Assembly (NCBI RefSeq): GCF_041200175.1
Contig: NZ_CP165727.1
Coordinates: 5,397,501 to 5,461,500, forward strand
Direction: 5' to 3'
Source: Streptomyces sp. R33
GTDB lineage: Bacteria; Actinomycetota; Actinomycetes; Streptomycetales; Streptomycetaceae
DNA length: 64,000 nucleotides
Under the pieces are notes generated by a model. It ran no database searches, had not been told where the DNA came from, and saw only the letters and a list, made by a program, of their open reading frames with translations. Positions 7,234 through 15,986 of this stretch are shown piece after piece (the first letter of the stretch is position 1; every line of letters starts with the position of its first letter). The position numbers were made by a program, and so were the translations under genes.

Positions 7234-9645
7234 GTGACCAGCAATTCCAGCCGTCGACGAGCGCTGCGTGCCGCAGCCATCGGTGTGACCCTGGCCGCGA
7301 CTGCGGCTTCCGGCGCCTTCCTCGTCACTGCCCAGGCCTCCGAGGCGCCGTCGACCGCGCCCGCCTCGGACCGCCAGGACCCGACCGCTCCCGCGAAGGA
7401 GGCGGTCCAGCACAACCTGAAGGGCCCGTTCAGCGACCAGCAGGCCCAGGCGCGGGAAGCCGCCCTGGAGCAGGTGCTCTCGGGCAAGAAGTCCGTCGAG
7501 CAGCGGGGCGCCTCCAAGGTCGTCAAGCTCGACGACAGCAAGTACGTCGAGCTCGGCCGCGAGAAGACCGACAAGATCTTCACGATCCTCGTCGAGTTCG
7601 GGGACCAGGTCGACAACACGACCATGTTCGACCCGGACGGTCCGGACGGCCCGAAGCCGGCCGTCCCGAAGTACGGGGGCAACCCCGGTCCGGCGCGCAA
7701 CCAGATCGCCCAGCCGGACCGCACCACGAACAACAGCACCGCCTGGCGCAAGGACTTCAGCCGCGAGTACTTCCAGGACCTGTACTTCGGTACCGGCCAG
7801 GGCAAGAACTCGCTGAAGACCTACTACGAGAAGACCTCCTCGGGCCGTTACTCGGTCGAGGGCGAGGTCGCCGACTGGGTCAAGATCCCGTACAACGAGG
7901 CCCGTTACGGCTCGAACTACTGCGGTCAGACCAACTGCGCCAACGTGTGGGACACCGTCCGTGACGGTGTCAACGCGTGGGTCGACGCCCAGAAGAAGGC
8001 CGGCAAGACCGACGCCGAGATCAAGGCCACGCTGGCCCAGTACGACCAGTGGGACCGCAACGACTTCGACGGCGACGGCAACTTCAACGAGCCCGACGGC
8101 TACATCGACCACTTCCAGATCGTCCACGCGGGCGAGGACGAGTCGGCCGGCGGCGGTGTCCAGGGCACCAACGCGCTGTGGGCGCACCGCTGGTACGCCT
8201 ACGGCACCGATGCGGGCAAGACCGGTCCGGCGAACAACAAGGCCGGCGGTACCCAGATCGGCAACACCGGCATCTGGGTCGGCGACTACACGATGCAGCC
8301 GGAGAACGGCGGCCTCGGCGTCTTCGCGCACGAGTACGGTCACGACCTCGGCCTGCCGGACCTCTACGACACCTCCGGTGGCGGCGAGAACTCGGTCGGC
8401 TTCTGGTCCCTGATGTCCGCCGGCTCCTGGCTCGGCAACGGCAAGGACTCCATAGGCGACCTCCCGGGCGACATGACCGCCTGGGACAAGCTCCAGCTGG
8501 GCTGGCTGAACTACGACACGGCGAAGGCCGCGACGAAGTCCACCCACAAGCTGGGCGTCTCGGAGTACAACACCAAGGACAAGCAGGCGCTGGTCGTCGA
8601 GCTGCCGAAGAAGCAGGTCAAGACCGACATCGTCGCTCCCGCCGAGGGCTCCTCGCAGTGGTGGAGCAACATGGGTGACGACCTCAAGAACACCCTGTCG
8701 CGCTCGGTCGACCTGACCGGCAAGTCCTCCGCCGCACTGTCCCTCAAGGGCTGGTGGGACATCGAGAAGGACTACGACTACCTCTACACCGAGGTGTCCA
8801 CCGACGGCGGCGCCACCTGGACCGTCCTGAACGGCACGGCGGGCGGCAAGGCCATCCCGGCCGACGCTGCGGGCAACGCCGGTCTGACCGACGTCTCCGG
8901 CGGCTGGCAGGACCTGAAGTTCCCGCTCGACGCCTACGCCGGCAAGAAGATCGACCTCCGCTTCCGCTACCAGACGGACGGCGGCGCGGGCGGCAAGGGC
9001 TTCACCGCCGACGCCCTCGCGATCACCGCGGACGGCCAGAACCTGTTCACCGACGGCGCCGAGAACGGCGACAACGGCTGGACCGGCAAGGGCTTCTCGC
9101 GCATCGGCGCCGGGTTCACCAAGGAGTACCCGCAGTACTACATCGCGGAGAACCGCCGCTACGTCTCGTACGACTCCACCCTCAAGGTGGGCCCGTACAA
9201 CTTCGGCTGGGCCAACTCGAAGCCGGGCTGGGTCGAGCACTACCCGTACCAGGACGGCCTGCTGATCTGGCTGTGGGACAAGTCCCAGAAGGACAACAAC
9301 ACCAGCCAGCACCCGGGCTCGGGTCTGATCCTCCCGATCGACGCCAACGCCAAGCCGATGAAGTGGGCGGACGGCACCCTGCTGCGCAACAAGATCCAGC
9401 CGTACGACGCGACCTTCAGCGCGTACTCGACGGACGCGTTCACCCTGCACAAGAACGGTGAGTCGCTGTTCCTGAAGCCGAAGCCCGCGAACCTGGTCTT
9501 CGACGACCACAAGGGCAAGTACTACTACGACGAGAACCCGACCGGTTCGGTGAAGGTCGCTGACACCAACACCAAGATCAAGATCGCGAAGGAGACCTAC
9601 GACGGTCTCCAGATGACGATCGAGGTCGGGCCCGCCGCCAAGTAA
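7234..9645 (+). CDS. Secreted M6-family (immune inhibitor A-type) metalloprotease
   Basis: An 803-residue exported protease. The N-terminus is a classical signal peptide (SSRRRALRAAAIGV then a hydrophobic core ending in AQA). The zinc-binding motif HEYGHDLGLPD lies near residues 367-377, preceded by Asp/Asn-rich loops typical of the family (WDRNDFDGDGNFNEPDG). Later domains include a jelly-roll-like segment with YTEVSTDGGATWTVLNG and FTDGAENGDNGWTG. Family members are extracellular peptidases that degrade host or environmental proteins. The start is GTG 7234, 8 bases after GGAGGGGAAC. A longer upstream frame lacks a binding site. The gene ends in a strong hairpin and appears monocistronic. 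Confidence 0.93.
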   Translation: MTSNSSRRRALRAAAIGVTLAATAASGAFLVTAQASEAPSTAPASDRQDPTAPAKEAVQHNLKGPFSDQQAQAREAALEQVLSGKKSVEQRGASKVVKLDDSKYVELGREKTDKIFTILVEFGDQVDNTTMFDPDGPDGPKPAVPKYGGNPGPARNQIAQPDRTTNNSTAWRKDFSREYFQDLYFGTGQGKNSLKTYYEKTSSGRYSVEGEVADWVKIPYNEARYGSNYCGQTNCANVWDTVRDGVNAWVDAQKKAGKTDAEIKATLAQYDQWDRNDFDGDGNFNEPDGYIDHFQIVHAGEDESAGGGVQGTNALWAHRWYAYGTDAGKTGPANNKAGGTQIGNTGIWVGDYTMQPENGGLGVFAHEYGHDLGLPDLYDTSGGGENSVGFWSLMSAGSWLGNGKDSIGDLPGDMTAWDKLQLGWLNYDTAKAATKSTHKLGVSEYNTKDKQALVVELPKKQVKTDIVAPAEGSSQWWSNMGDDLKNTLSRSVDLTGKSSAALSLKGWWDIEKDYDYLYTEVSTDGGATWTVLNGTAGGKAIPADAAGNAGLTDVSGGWQDLKFPLDAYAGKKIDLRFRYQTDGGAGGKGFTADALAITADGQNLFTDGAENGDNGWTGKGFSRIGAGFTKEYPQYYIAENRRYVSYDSTLKVGPYNFGWANSKPGWVEHYPYQDGLLIWLWDKSQKDNNTSQHPGSGLILPIDANAKPMKWADGTLLRNKIQPYDATFSAYSTDAFTLHKNGESLFLKPKPANLVFDDHKGKYYYDENPTGSVKVADTNTKIKIAKETYDGLQMTIEVGPAAK

Positions 9646-9671
9646 TTCGGCAAACCCGCAGGTCAAAGCAT

Positions 9672-9707
9672 GATCGGCCGTCGCCCTCTAGCGGGCGGCG
9701 GCCGATC
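9672..9707 (+). terminator. Hairpin terminator after the M6 protease
   Basis: 14-bp arms (9672-9685 and 9694-9707, one G-T wobble) with an 8-base loop lie 27 bases past the protease stop and are followed by GCGTTTAG. Confidence 0.8.
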
Positions 9708-9757
9708 GCGTTTAGATGCGGGTGCGAGTTTTCTTATTGACGGGGGAGCTGAAGATC

Positions 9758-10060
9758 ATGCCCGGTGGAGGTTTCGTCAGACTGCCAGGCGGCAGCGTGG
9801 TGGTCGCGCTCACGCTGCCGAGGCCGTGCGGCGAAGGCGGAAACGTCCGCGTGCTGGTGCACGCCGCGAACCGGGCCCGCGCCCTGACCAGGCTGCGGAA
9901 CCTCGGGATGCGGGCGGTCTACCTGCGCGGCAACGCGCAGCCGCCGACCCCGGACGAGGTCACGGCCGTCCTGCACCACCCGGACGGCCTGCTGTGGCGC
10001 GGCGCCCCGGATCGGGCCCAAGAGCTCTGGCACCCCATCCGCGCCCTCCTGGGGCACTGA
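9758..10060 (+). CDS. Small hypothetical protein
   Basis: A 100-residue soluble protein (MPGGGFVRLPGGSVVVALTL) containing the stretch NVRVLVHAANRARALTRLRN. The ATG at 9758 has GGGGGAGC about 8 bases upstream. I do not recognise a family. It is convergent with the nicotinamidase gene, 27 bases away. Codon bias supports a real gene. Confidence 0.65.
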   Translation: MPGGGFVRLPGGSVVVALTLPRPCGEGGNVRVLVHAANRARALTRLRNLGMRAVYLRGNAQPPTPDEVTAVLHHPDGLLWRGAPDRAQELWHPIRALLGH

Positions 10061-10087
10061 CGCGGCCGGCCCCGCCCCGATAGCCCG

Positions 10088-10690
10088 TCACGGGCTCTGG
10101 CGGGGGCTCTCGCCGACGAGCTCGACCCCGGCCGACCGGAGCTCCTCGACCGCGCGCGCGGCGGTGTGGGGGGCCACGGCGGCCGTCAGGTCCAGCAGCA
10201 CGCGGGTGGTGAAGCCGGCGCGGGCCGCGTCCAGGGCGGTGGCGCGCACGCAGTGGTCGGTGGCGATCCCGACGACGTCGACCTCGGTGACCTGCCGGTC
10301 GTGCAGCCACCGGGCGAGCGGGGTGCCGTTCTCGTCGGCGCCCTCGAACCCGCTGTACGCGGCCTCGTACGCGCCCTTGTCGAAGACGGCGGCGACGGCT
10401 CCGGAGGCGACCGCGGGCGCGAAGTTCGGGTGGAACCCGACGCCCTCGGTGCCGGCGACGCAGTGCACCGGCCAGGAGGTCTCGAAGTCCGGCTCGGCCG
10501 GGGGGTGCGCGAAGTGCGACCCGGGGTCGACGTGGTGGTCGCGGGTGGCGACGACGTGCCGGTAGCCCGCCGTGGCCTGGCCGATCAGCTCGGTGATCGC
10601 GGCGGCGACGTCGGCCCCTCCGGTGACCGCGAGGCTGCCGCCTTCGCAGAAGTCGTTCTGTACGTCGACGACGATCAGTGCGCGGTGCAT
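10088..10690 (-). CDS. pncA: Nicotinamidase (isochorismatase-like hydrolase)
   Basis: A 200-residue cysteine hydrolase that converts nicotinamide to nicotinate in NAD salvage. The catalytic triad is visible: Asp in LIVVDVQNDFCEGG near residue 9, Lys in VFDKGAYEAAYSGFEG, and Cys in VVGIATDHCVRATALDA. The acidic/His metal site of the family is suggested by TRDHHVDPGSHFA. The start ATG is at 10690. The next gene upstream on the same strand is nicotinate phosphoribosyltransferase, which uses the product; the 100-base gap leaves open whether they share a transcript. Confidence 0.92.
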   Translation of the reverse strand: MHRALIVVDVQNDFCEGGSLAVTGGADVAAAITELIGQATAGYRHVVATRDHHVDPGSHFAHPPAEPDFETSWPVHCVAGTEGVGFHPNFAPAVASGAVAAVFDKGAYEAAYSGFEGADENGTPLARWLHDRQVTEVDVVGIATDHCVRATALDAARAGFTTRVLLDLTAAVAPHTAARAVEELRSAGVELVGESPRQSP

Positions 10691-10791
10691 GTCGCGTGTC
10701 CTTCGGTTGTCGTATGTGCCGCTGCGCGGGCTCTTCCCCCGCCCCGCCCCTTCCCGAAACCGGGGGCGCCGCCCCCGGCCCCGCAGACCGG

Positions 10792-12120
10792 CTACGCGTA
10801 CTCGGTCGGGATGACCGGCTCGCCGCGCGACAGCTGCGTCGCGGAGAGCGGGAGCCCGGCGCGGGCCTCGCGGTGGCGCTCGCGCGGCGCCTCCAGCGGC
10901 TCGCGGGCGACCACCTCGCCCGCCTTGACCAGCTCGACCAGCAGCTGCCGGTCCGCCAGCGCGGACGGGACGGGCCCGGTGCCGATCACCTCCGCCTCGG
11001 CGACGCCCTCCGCGTCGACCCGCCGCGCAGCCCACTTGCGGCCGCCGATCGAGGTCTTCCCGCCCGTGGACTTCTTCGCCACCGGCACCAGCGGAGCCTT
11101 CGGGTCCGCCGACGCGGCCCGCGCCACCAGCTTGTAGACCATCGAGCACGTCGGGTGCCCGCTGCCCGTCACCAGCTGCGTGCCGACCCCGTACGCGTCC
11201 ACCGGGGCCGCCGCCAGCGAGGCGATCGCGTACTCGTCCAGATCGGAGGTGACCACGATCTTCGTCGCGGTCGCCCCCAGCTCGTCCAGCTGCTGCCGCA
11301 CCCGGTGCGCGACCAGCAGCAGGTCGCCGGAGTCGATCCGGACCGCGCCCAGCCCCGTACCGGCGACCTCGACGGCCGTCCGCACGGCCTCCGCCACGTC
11401 GTACGTGTCCACCAGCAGGGTCGTCCCGCTGCCCAGCGAGGCCACCTGGGCCTGGAAGGCGTCCCGCTCGGTGTCGTGCACCAGCGTGAAGGCGTGCGCC
11501 GAGGTCCCGACCGTCGGGATCCCGTACCGGAAGCCGGCCGCCAGGTCCGAGGTGGAGGTGAAGCCGCCGACGTACGCGGCGCGCGAGGCCGCCACCGCCG
11601 CCAGCTCGTGGGTGCGCCGCGCACCCATCTCGATCAGCGGCCGGTCGCCGGCCGCCGAGGCCATCCGGGAGGCCGCGGCCGCGATCGCCGAGTCGTGGTT
11701 GAGGATCGACAGGATGACCGTCTCCAGCAGCACGCACTCGGCGAAGCTGCCCTCGACGCGCAGGACCGGCGACCCGGGGAAGTAGACCTCGCCCTCGGGG
11801 TAGCCCCAGATGTCGCCCGAGAAGCGGTACGAGGACAGCCAGTCCAGGGTCCGCATGTCGACGACGGCCCGCTCCCGCAGGAACTCCAGCACCGCACCGT
11901 CGAAGCGGAAGTTCTCCACCGCGTCCAGGACGCGGCCGGTGCCGGCCACCACCCCGTAGCGGCGCCCCTCGGGCAGCCGCCGGGTGAAGACCTCGAAGAC
12001 CGAGCGGCGGTCGGCGGTGCCGTTCGCCAGGGCGGCCTGCAGCATCGTGAGCTCGTAATGATCCGTGAAGAGCGCTGTCGACGGCACGTCCACCGGCAGG
12101 CCCAGGTCCGCAGGGTTCAT
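10792..12120 (-). CDS. pncB: Nicotinate phosphoribosyltransferase
   Basis: A 442-residue enzyme that condenses nicotinate with PRPP (ATP-assisted) to nicotinate mononucleotide. Family features are TDHYELTMLQAAL at the N-terminus, MGARRTHELAAVAASRAAY, GTSAHAFTLVH (with the conserved His), DTYDVAEAVRTA, VRIDSGDL and VTSDLDEYAI. ATG 12120 begins MNPADLGLPVDVPS, the typical start; a longer frame upstream overlaps clpS and is rejected. Together with pncA it forms the Preiss-Handler salvage route. Transcription is divergent from clpS across about 80 bases. Confidence 0.93.
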   Translation of the reverse strand: MNPADLGLPVDVPSTALFTDHYELTMLQAALANGTADRRSVFEVFTRRLPEGRRYGVVAGTGRVLDAVENFRFDGAVLEFLRERAVVDMRTLDWLSSYRFSGDIWGYPEGEVYFPGSPVLRVEGSFAECVLLETVILSILNHDSAIAAAASRMASAAGDRPLIEMGARRTHELAAVAASRAAYVGGFTSTSDLAAGFRYGIPTVGTSAHAFTLVHDTERDAFQAQVASLGSGTTLLVDTYDVAEAVRTAVEVAGTGLGAVRIDSGDLLLVAHRVRQQLDELGATATKIVVTSDLDEYAIASLAAAPVDAYGVGTQLVTGSGHPTCSMVYKLVARAASADPKAPLVPVAKKSTGGKTSIGGRKWAARRVDAEGVAEAEVIGTGPVPSALADRQLLVELVKAGEVVAREPLEAPRERHREARAGLPLSATQLSRGEPVIPTEYA

Positions 12121-12201
12121 GCCACGGATGCTAGCGCACATTTCGTCAAAGTGACGAGATCTCGGGACCCGTTTGTGCGACCGGCCGGTCACAGTGGCAG
12201 C

Positions 12202-12516
12202 ATGGGACAAGTGAGTGTTGCTCCCATTGAGATCGAACGCACCGAGTCGGCCGAAGAGACGTTCGCCGTCCCCGAACCCGACGTTCCCTGGGTGACCCTG
12301 GTGCACAACGACCCGGTCAACCTCATGAGCTACGTGACGTACGTGTTCCAGGCGTACTTCGGCTACTCCAAGGACAAGGCGCACAAGCTGATGCTCGACG
12401 TCCACCACAAGGGGCGGGCGGTCGTGTCCAGCGGCACCCGCGAGGAAATGGAGCGCGACGTGCAGGCCATGCACGGCTACGGCCTGTGGGCGACCCTCTC
12501 CCAGGACCGCATCTGA
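12202..12516 (+). CDS. clpS: ClpS adaptor protein
   Basis: A 104-residue adaptor that delivers N-degron substrates to the ClpAP/ClpCP protease. The family core is intact: PWVTLVHNDPVNLMSYVTYVF, the substrate-pocket residues around HNDPVN, and HKGRAVVSSGTREEMERDV. ATG 12202 gives MGQVSVAPIEIERTES; a GTG at 12211 is an alternative. Its stop codon overlaps the start of the DUF2017 gene (ATGA), so the two are translationally coupled. Confidence 0.93.
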   Translation: MGQVSVAPIEIERTESAEETFAVPEPDVPWVTLVHNDPVNLMSYVTYVFQAYFGYSKDKAHKLMLDVHHKGRAVVSSGTREEMERDVQAMHGYGLWATLSQDRI

Positions 12517-13133
12517 TGGGGCGGTCCGCCGGGATGTTCGAAGCCCTCGAGGGCGGCGGCGCCGTCGTCGCGCTGGACGAGATCGAGATCTCCATCCTGC
12601 GCTCCCTCGCCGTCCAGCTGCTGGAGCTCATCGGCCCGGGCGCGCCCGAGCCCGACGAGGACGCCGACCCGCTCGCCGTGCTGTTCGCCGAGGGCAACGA
12701 GGGGCCCACCGAGCGCCCCTCCGACCCCGCGCTGATCCGGCTCTTCCCCGACGCCTACGGCGGCCCCGGCCCCGAGGACCGGAAGGTGGACCCGGAAGAG
12801 CTCGCCGCCCGGTCGGCGGAGTTCCGCCGCTTCACCGAGAACGACCTGCGCTCCCGCAAGCGGGAGGACGCGCTGGCCGTCGTGCGCAGCCTGGACGCGC
12901 TCACCCCCGGCGGGGACGGGGCGGCCGTGCTCGAGCTCACCGGGGAACTCCCGCTGCGCTGGCTGGGGGCGCTCAACGACCTGCGCCTGACCATCGCGGC
13001 GCGCCTCGACATCACCGAGGACGACGAGGGCGCGATGCTCTTCCGGCTGCCGGACGACGACCCGCGCAAGCCGATGGTGATGGCCTACCTCTGGCTCGGC
13101 GGCCTCCAGGAAACGCTCATCGAAACCCTCTGA
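12516..13133 (+). CDS. DUF2017 family protein, coupled to clpS
   Basis: A 205-residue acidic soluble protein of the actinobacterial DUF2017 family. Recognisable segments are GGGAVVALDEIEISILRSLA, RLFPDAY, and the C-terminal MAYLWLGGLQETLIETL. ATG 12516 shares bases with the clpS stop, which fixes the start and indicates coupling. The constant neighbourhood with clpS suggests a role in regulated proteolysis, but no biochemical function is known to me. Confidence 0.88.
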   Translation: MGRSAGMFEALEGGGAVVALDEIEISILRSLAVQLLELIGPGAPEPDEDADPLAVLFAEGNEGPTERPSDPALIRLFPDAYGGPGPEDRKVDPEELAARSAEFRRFTENDLRSRKREDALAVVRSLDALTPGGDGAAVLELTGELPLRWLGALNDLRLTIAARLDITEDDEGAMLFRLPDDDPRKPMVMAYLWLGGLQETLIETL

Positions 13134-13481
13134 GAACCCTCGGAAACCTCAGGAAAGCCTCAAGCGGGAACACTGTTCGCGCATTGTTCGCTCAGCGGAC
13201 GCTCAAATCCGGATAACGATCAGATCACCGCGATGCGGTGATCTGATGCGTGTCAGGACCTTTGTCCTGAATTGAATGTGCTCCGGATCACTTTTTCGCG
13301 CCTCGGCCACCCGTAAGCCCGTGATAAATCTTCACGACCGCCGACGGGGCGCCACCCATGCCCCCCGGCCGCTTGAACCGGCTGACCGCCGGGTGCAACT
13401 CCATCCGTATCCGGGGGGATCGAGGACCCGATCCGCTGCCTTCGAAGGCGCGGGTCGGCGTGGAGAAAGGCGCACCAAGAC
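13134..13481. promoter_or_regulatory. Intergenic region between DUF2017 and amino-acid permease
   Basis: About 350 bases without a gene. It holds two hairpins: a perfect 11-bp stem with a 3-base loop (13221-13245) and a 7-bp stem at 13253-13270. AT-richer sequence follows around 13265-13345 and probably contains the permease promoter. The permease start has GGAGAAAGG about 17 bases upstream. Confidence 0.45.
13221..13245 (+). terminator. Perfect hairpin after the clpS operon
   Basis: CAGATCACCGC and GCGGTGATCTG pair perfectly around GAT. It lies 88 bases after the DUF2017 stop. It could terminate the operon, but its symmetry would also suit a protein operator. Confidence 0.5.
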
Positions 13482-14942
13482 ATGACCTCTGTGCAGGTCG
13501 AGCAGCACGACAGGGCACCCGGCGAGGGCGCCGCGGCCGAGGGCGGCGAGGGTTACCACCGCGCACTCGGAGCCCGCCAGATCCAGATGATCGCGATCGG
13601 CGGAGCCATCGGCACCGGCCTCTTCCTGGGCGCCGGCAAGGCCATCTCGAAGGCCGGCCCGAGCCTGATCCTGGCCTACGCCATCGCGGGCCTGGTCATC
13701 TTCTTCATCATGCGCGCCCTGGGCGAGCTGCTGATGTACCGCCCGGTCTCGGGCTCCTTCTCGGACTACGCCCGGGAGTTCCTCGGCCCCTTCTGGGGGT
13801 ACGCGACGGGCTGGACGTACTGGCTCTTCTGGGTGGTCACCGGTATCACCGAGGTGACCGCGGCGGCCAAGTACATGTCGTACTGGACCCATGACAGCTT
13901 CCCGCAATGGGCCTACGCGCTGATCTTCACGGTCATCCTCTACGCCGCCAACCTGATCTCCGTGAAGCTCTTCGGCGAGCTCGAGTTCTGGTTCTCGATG
14001 GTCAAGGTCACCGCCATCGTCGGCATGATCCTGATCTGCGCCGGCATCCTCACCGTCGGCTTCTCCGACGCGGCCGCCACCGCCTCCGTCTCCAACCTGT
14101 GGAGCGACCGCGGCTTCTTCCCGAACGGCATCGGCGAGACGCTGATGACGCTCCAGATCGTCATGTTCGCCTTCCTGGCGGTCGAGCTGGTCGGCGTCAC
14201 CGCCGGCGAGTCCAAGGACCCCGAGAAGACCCTGCCCAAGGCCATCAACACCGTGCCGTGGCGCATCGCCGTCTTCTACGTCGGCGCCCTCATCATGATC
14301 ATGTCGGTCATCCCGTGGTCCAACTTCAAGGCGGGCGAGAGCCCGTTCGTGCTGGCCTTCGAGAAGATGGGCCTCGGCGTCGGCGCCGCGATCGTCAACT
14401 TCGTCGTCCTGACCGCCGCGCTGTCCTCCTGCAACTCGGGCATGTACTCCACCGGCCGCATGCTGCGGGACCTCGCCCTCAACGGCCAGGGCCCGAAGTT
14501 CTTCACCAAGCTCACCAAGAGCGGCACCCCGCTCGTGGGCACCACGTTCTCCGCCGCGCTGATGCTGGTGGGCGTCTGGATCAACTACGTCGCCCCGGGC
14601 AAGGCCTTCGACTACGTCGTCTCCTTCGCCACCATCTCCGGCATGTGGGCCTGGATCATGATCCTCGTCTGCCAGATCCGCTACCGCGCCAAGGCCGACC
14701 GCGGCGAACTGCCGCAGTCCCCCTTCCGCGCCCCCGGCGCCCCGTGGACCAGCTGGTTCGCCCTGCTGTTCATCGGCATGGTCATCGTGATGATGGGCAT
14801 CGACAAGGACTCCCGCGTCTCGCTGTACTGCGCGCCGCTGTGGGGCCTGATCCTGGGCGTCTCGTACCTGGTGCTCAAGAAGCGCAACCCGGCCGGAGCC
14901 GCCTTCAACAAGGCCGGCAAGGCCGCGGAGCCGGTCGCATAA
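13482..14942 (+). CDS. Amino-acid permease, APC/AAT family
   Basis: A 486-residue proton-coupled amino-acid importer with about 12 membrane helices. The first helix carries the substrate-binding motif IAIGGAIGTGLFLGAG. It is followed by AGPSLILAYAIAGLVIFF and the AAT-family consensus ALGELLMYRPVSGSFSDYAR. The closest functional groups are the D-serine/alanine/glycine (CycA) and asparagine/GABA permeases; specificity cannot be decided from sequence. The N-terminal 30 residues are a hydrophilic, Glu/Gly-rich extension. ATG 13482 begins MTSVQVEQHD. A perfect terminator follows the stop. Confidence 0.9.
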   Translation: MTSVQVEQHDRAPGEGAAAEGGEGYHRALGARQIQMIAIGGAIGTGLFLGAGKAISKAGPSLILAYAIAGLVIFFIMRALGELLMYRPVSGSFSDYAREFLGPFWGYATGWTYWLFWVVTGITEVTAAAKYMSYWTHDSFPQWAYALIFTVILYAANLISVKLFGELEFWFSMVKVTAIVGMILICAGILTVGFSDAAATASVSNLWSDRGFFPNGIGETLMTLQIVMFAFLAVELVGVTAGESKDPEKTLPKAINTVPWRIAVFYVGALIMIMSVIPWSNFKAGESPFVLAFEKMGLGVGAAIVNFVVLTAALSSCNSGMYSTGRMLRDLALNGQGPKFFTKLTKSGTPLVGTTFSAALMLVGVWINYVAPGKAFDYVVSFATISGMWAWIMILVCQIRYRAKADRGELPQSPFRAPGAPWTSWFALLFIGMVIVMMGIDKDSRVSLYCAPLWGLILGVSYLVLKKRNPAGAAFNKAGKAAEPVA

Positions 14943-14960
14943 CCGACTCTGTCCAGCATT

Positions 14961-14999
14961 CGGGCCCTCCCGTACCACACCTCGGTACGGGAGGGCCCG
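14961..14999 (+). terminator. Perfect 16-bp hairpin terminator
   Basis: Arms 14961-14976 and 14984-14999 pair without mismatch around a 7-base loop, 18 bases after the permease stop and followed by TCTGCTTATCC. Confidence 0.85.
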
Positions 15000-15018
15000 T
15001 CTGCTTATCCTGTCGCTC

Positions 15019-15441
15019 ATGCTGACCCTCACCCAGGCGCTGTACGACCAGATCGTCGAGCACGCCCGCAAGGACCACCCGGACGAGGCGTGCGGCGTCG
15101 TGGCCGGACCGGCGGGCACCGACCGCCCCGAGCGGTTCGTCCCGATGCTGAACGCGGCCCGCTCGCCCACGTTCTACGAGTTCGACTCGAAGGATCTGCT
15201 GAAGCTGTACCGCGAGCTCGACGACCGGGACGAGGACCCCGTGATCGTCTACCACTCGCACACCGCCACCGAGGCCTACCCCTCCCGTACGGACATCACG
15301 TACGCGAACGAGCCGGGCGCGCACTACGTGCTGGTCTCGACGGCGGACACCGACGGCCTCGGGGAGTTCCAGTTCCGCTCGTACCGGATCGTCGAAGGCG
15401 TCATCACGGAGGAGGAAGTACGGGTCGTCGAGGCCTATTGA
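15019..15441 (+). CDS. mec: JAMM/Mov34 metallopeptidase of the CysO pathway
   Basis: A 140-residue zinc peptidase. The JAMM signature is complete: Glu in HPDEACGVVAG, then HSHTATEAYPSRTD (H-x-H-x7-S-x2-D). In Mycobacterium the orthologue Mec releases cysteine from the CysO-cysteine adduct made by CysM. The gene stands directly upstream of cysO and cysM, separated from them by a small leader-peptide gene. Because this cysO codes for two residues after the Gly-Gly, the peptidase may also trim the precursor (see findings). ATG 15019 was chosen; the preceding terminator isolates it from the permease. Confidence 0.9.
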   Translation: MLTLTQALYDQIVEHARKDHPDEACGVVAGPAGTDRPERFVPMLNAARSPTFYEFDSKDLLKLYRELDDRDEDPVIVYHSHTATEAYPSRTDITYANEPGAHYVLVSTADTDGLGEFQFRSYRIVEGVITEEEVRVVEAY

Positions 15442-15518
15442 CCACGATGTGAGCGGTTTGCGTCCACGATGCGGGATCACACTCCAAACGGGGGACCGGG
15501 AATCGTTAACATGACCGC

Positions 15519-15626
15519 ATGGTTCCCCACGACGTGAGCATCGAGACGCCCAGCAGGCTGCTGCTCGTGGCGCGGCTGCACGTCGACCTGTGCCGCCTCG
15601 CCAGCAGCATCTGTCCTGCCGCCTGA
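15519..15626 (+). CDS. 35-residue leader peptide upstream of cysO
   Basis: A short frame reads MVPHDVSIETPSRLLLVARL and then HVDLCRLASSICPAA before TGA. I recognise it as the conserved 'putative leader peptide' that precedes sulfur and cysteine genes in many Streptomyces. It has two Cys codons (TGC, and the rare TGT) close to its end. A stable GC hairpin (15634-15652) and an 80-base untranslated stretch follow before cysO. This layout suggests cysteine-responsive attenuation: ribosome stalling at the Cys codons would alter downstream folding. The regulatory role is inference. Confidence 0.75.
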   Translation: MVPHDVSIETPSRLLLVARLHVDLCRLASSICPAA

Positions 15627-15633
15627 GCACCAC

Positions 15634-15652
15634 GGCCCCTCGCGCGGGGGCC
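15634..15652 (+). promoter_or_regulatory. Candidate attenuator hairpin before cysO
   Basis: GGCCCC and GGGGCC pair around a 7-base loop, 8 bases after the leader-peptide stop. The position suits an attenuator or an RNA element that senses translation of the leader. Confidence 0.45.
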
Positions 15653-15707
15653 CATGCGCCGCGCGCCCTTAAGCCCCTCCCGCATCACTTCACAACTGGA
15701 GCCTGCC

Positions 15708-15986
15708 ATGGCCATCGAGGTCCGCATCCCGACCATCCTCCGTACCTACACCGACGGCGAGAAGGCCGTCAACGGTGAGGGCGCCACCCTGTCCGAGCTC
15801 TTCGCGGACCTCGAGACGCGCCACAAGGGCATCGAGGAGCGCATCGTCGATGGCGGCAAGCTGCGCCGCTTCGTGAACGTCTACCTCAACGACGAGGACG
15901 TCCGCTTCCTCGACGGCATCTCCACCGCCCTCAAGGACGGCGACAGCGTCACCATCCTCCCGGCGGTCGCCGGCGGCTCCGTCTGA
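15708..15986 (+). CDS. cysO: MoaD/ThiS-like sulfur carrier protein CysO
   Basis: A 92-residue ubiquitin-fold protein that carries sulfur as a C-terminal thiocarboxylate for CysM. The fold is recognisable from MAIEVRIPTILRTYTDGEK, LRRFVNVYLNDEDVRFLDG and LKDGDSVTILPAVAGG. Unlike the classic form, which ends at Gly-Gly, this one ends GGSV, so two residues must be removed before activation. ATG 15708 has CTGGAG 9 bases upstream. The stop TGA overlaps the start of cysM (TGATG), so translation is coupled. Confidence 0.92.
   Translation: MAIEVRIPTILRTYTDGEKAVNGEGATLSELFADLETRHKGIEERIVDGGKLRRFVNVYLNDEDVRFLDGISTALKDGDSVTILPAVAGGSV

Noticed and set aside
7123..9666. 847-residue open frame antisense to the M6 protease
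   Set aside because: High GC leaves the antisense frame open; the translation is low-complexity Val/Leu/Arg/Asp text without any family motif, while the + strand encodes a complete protease.
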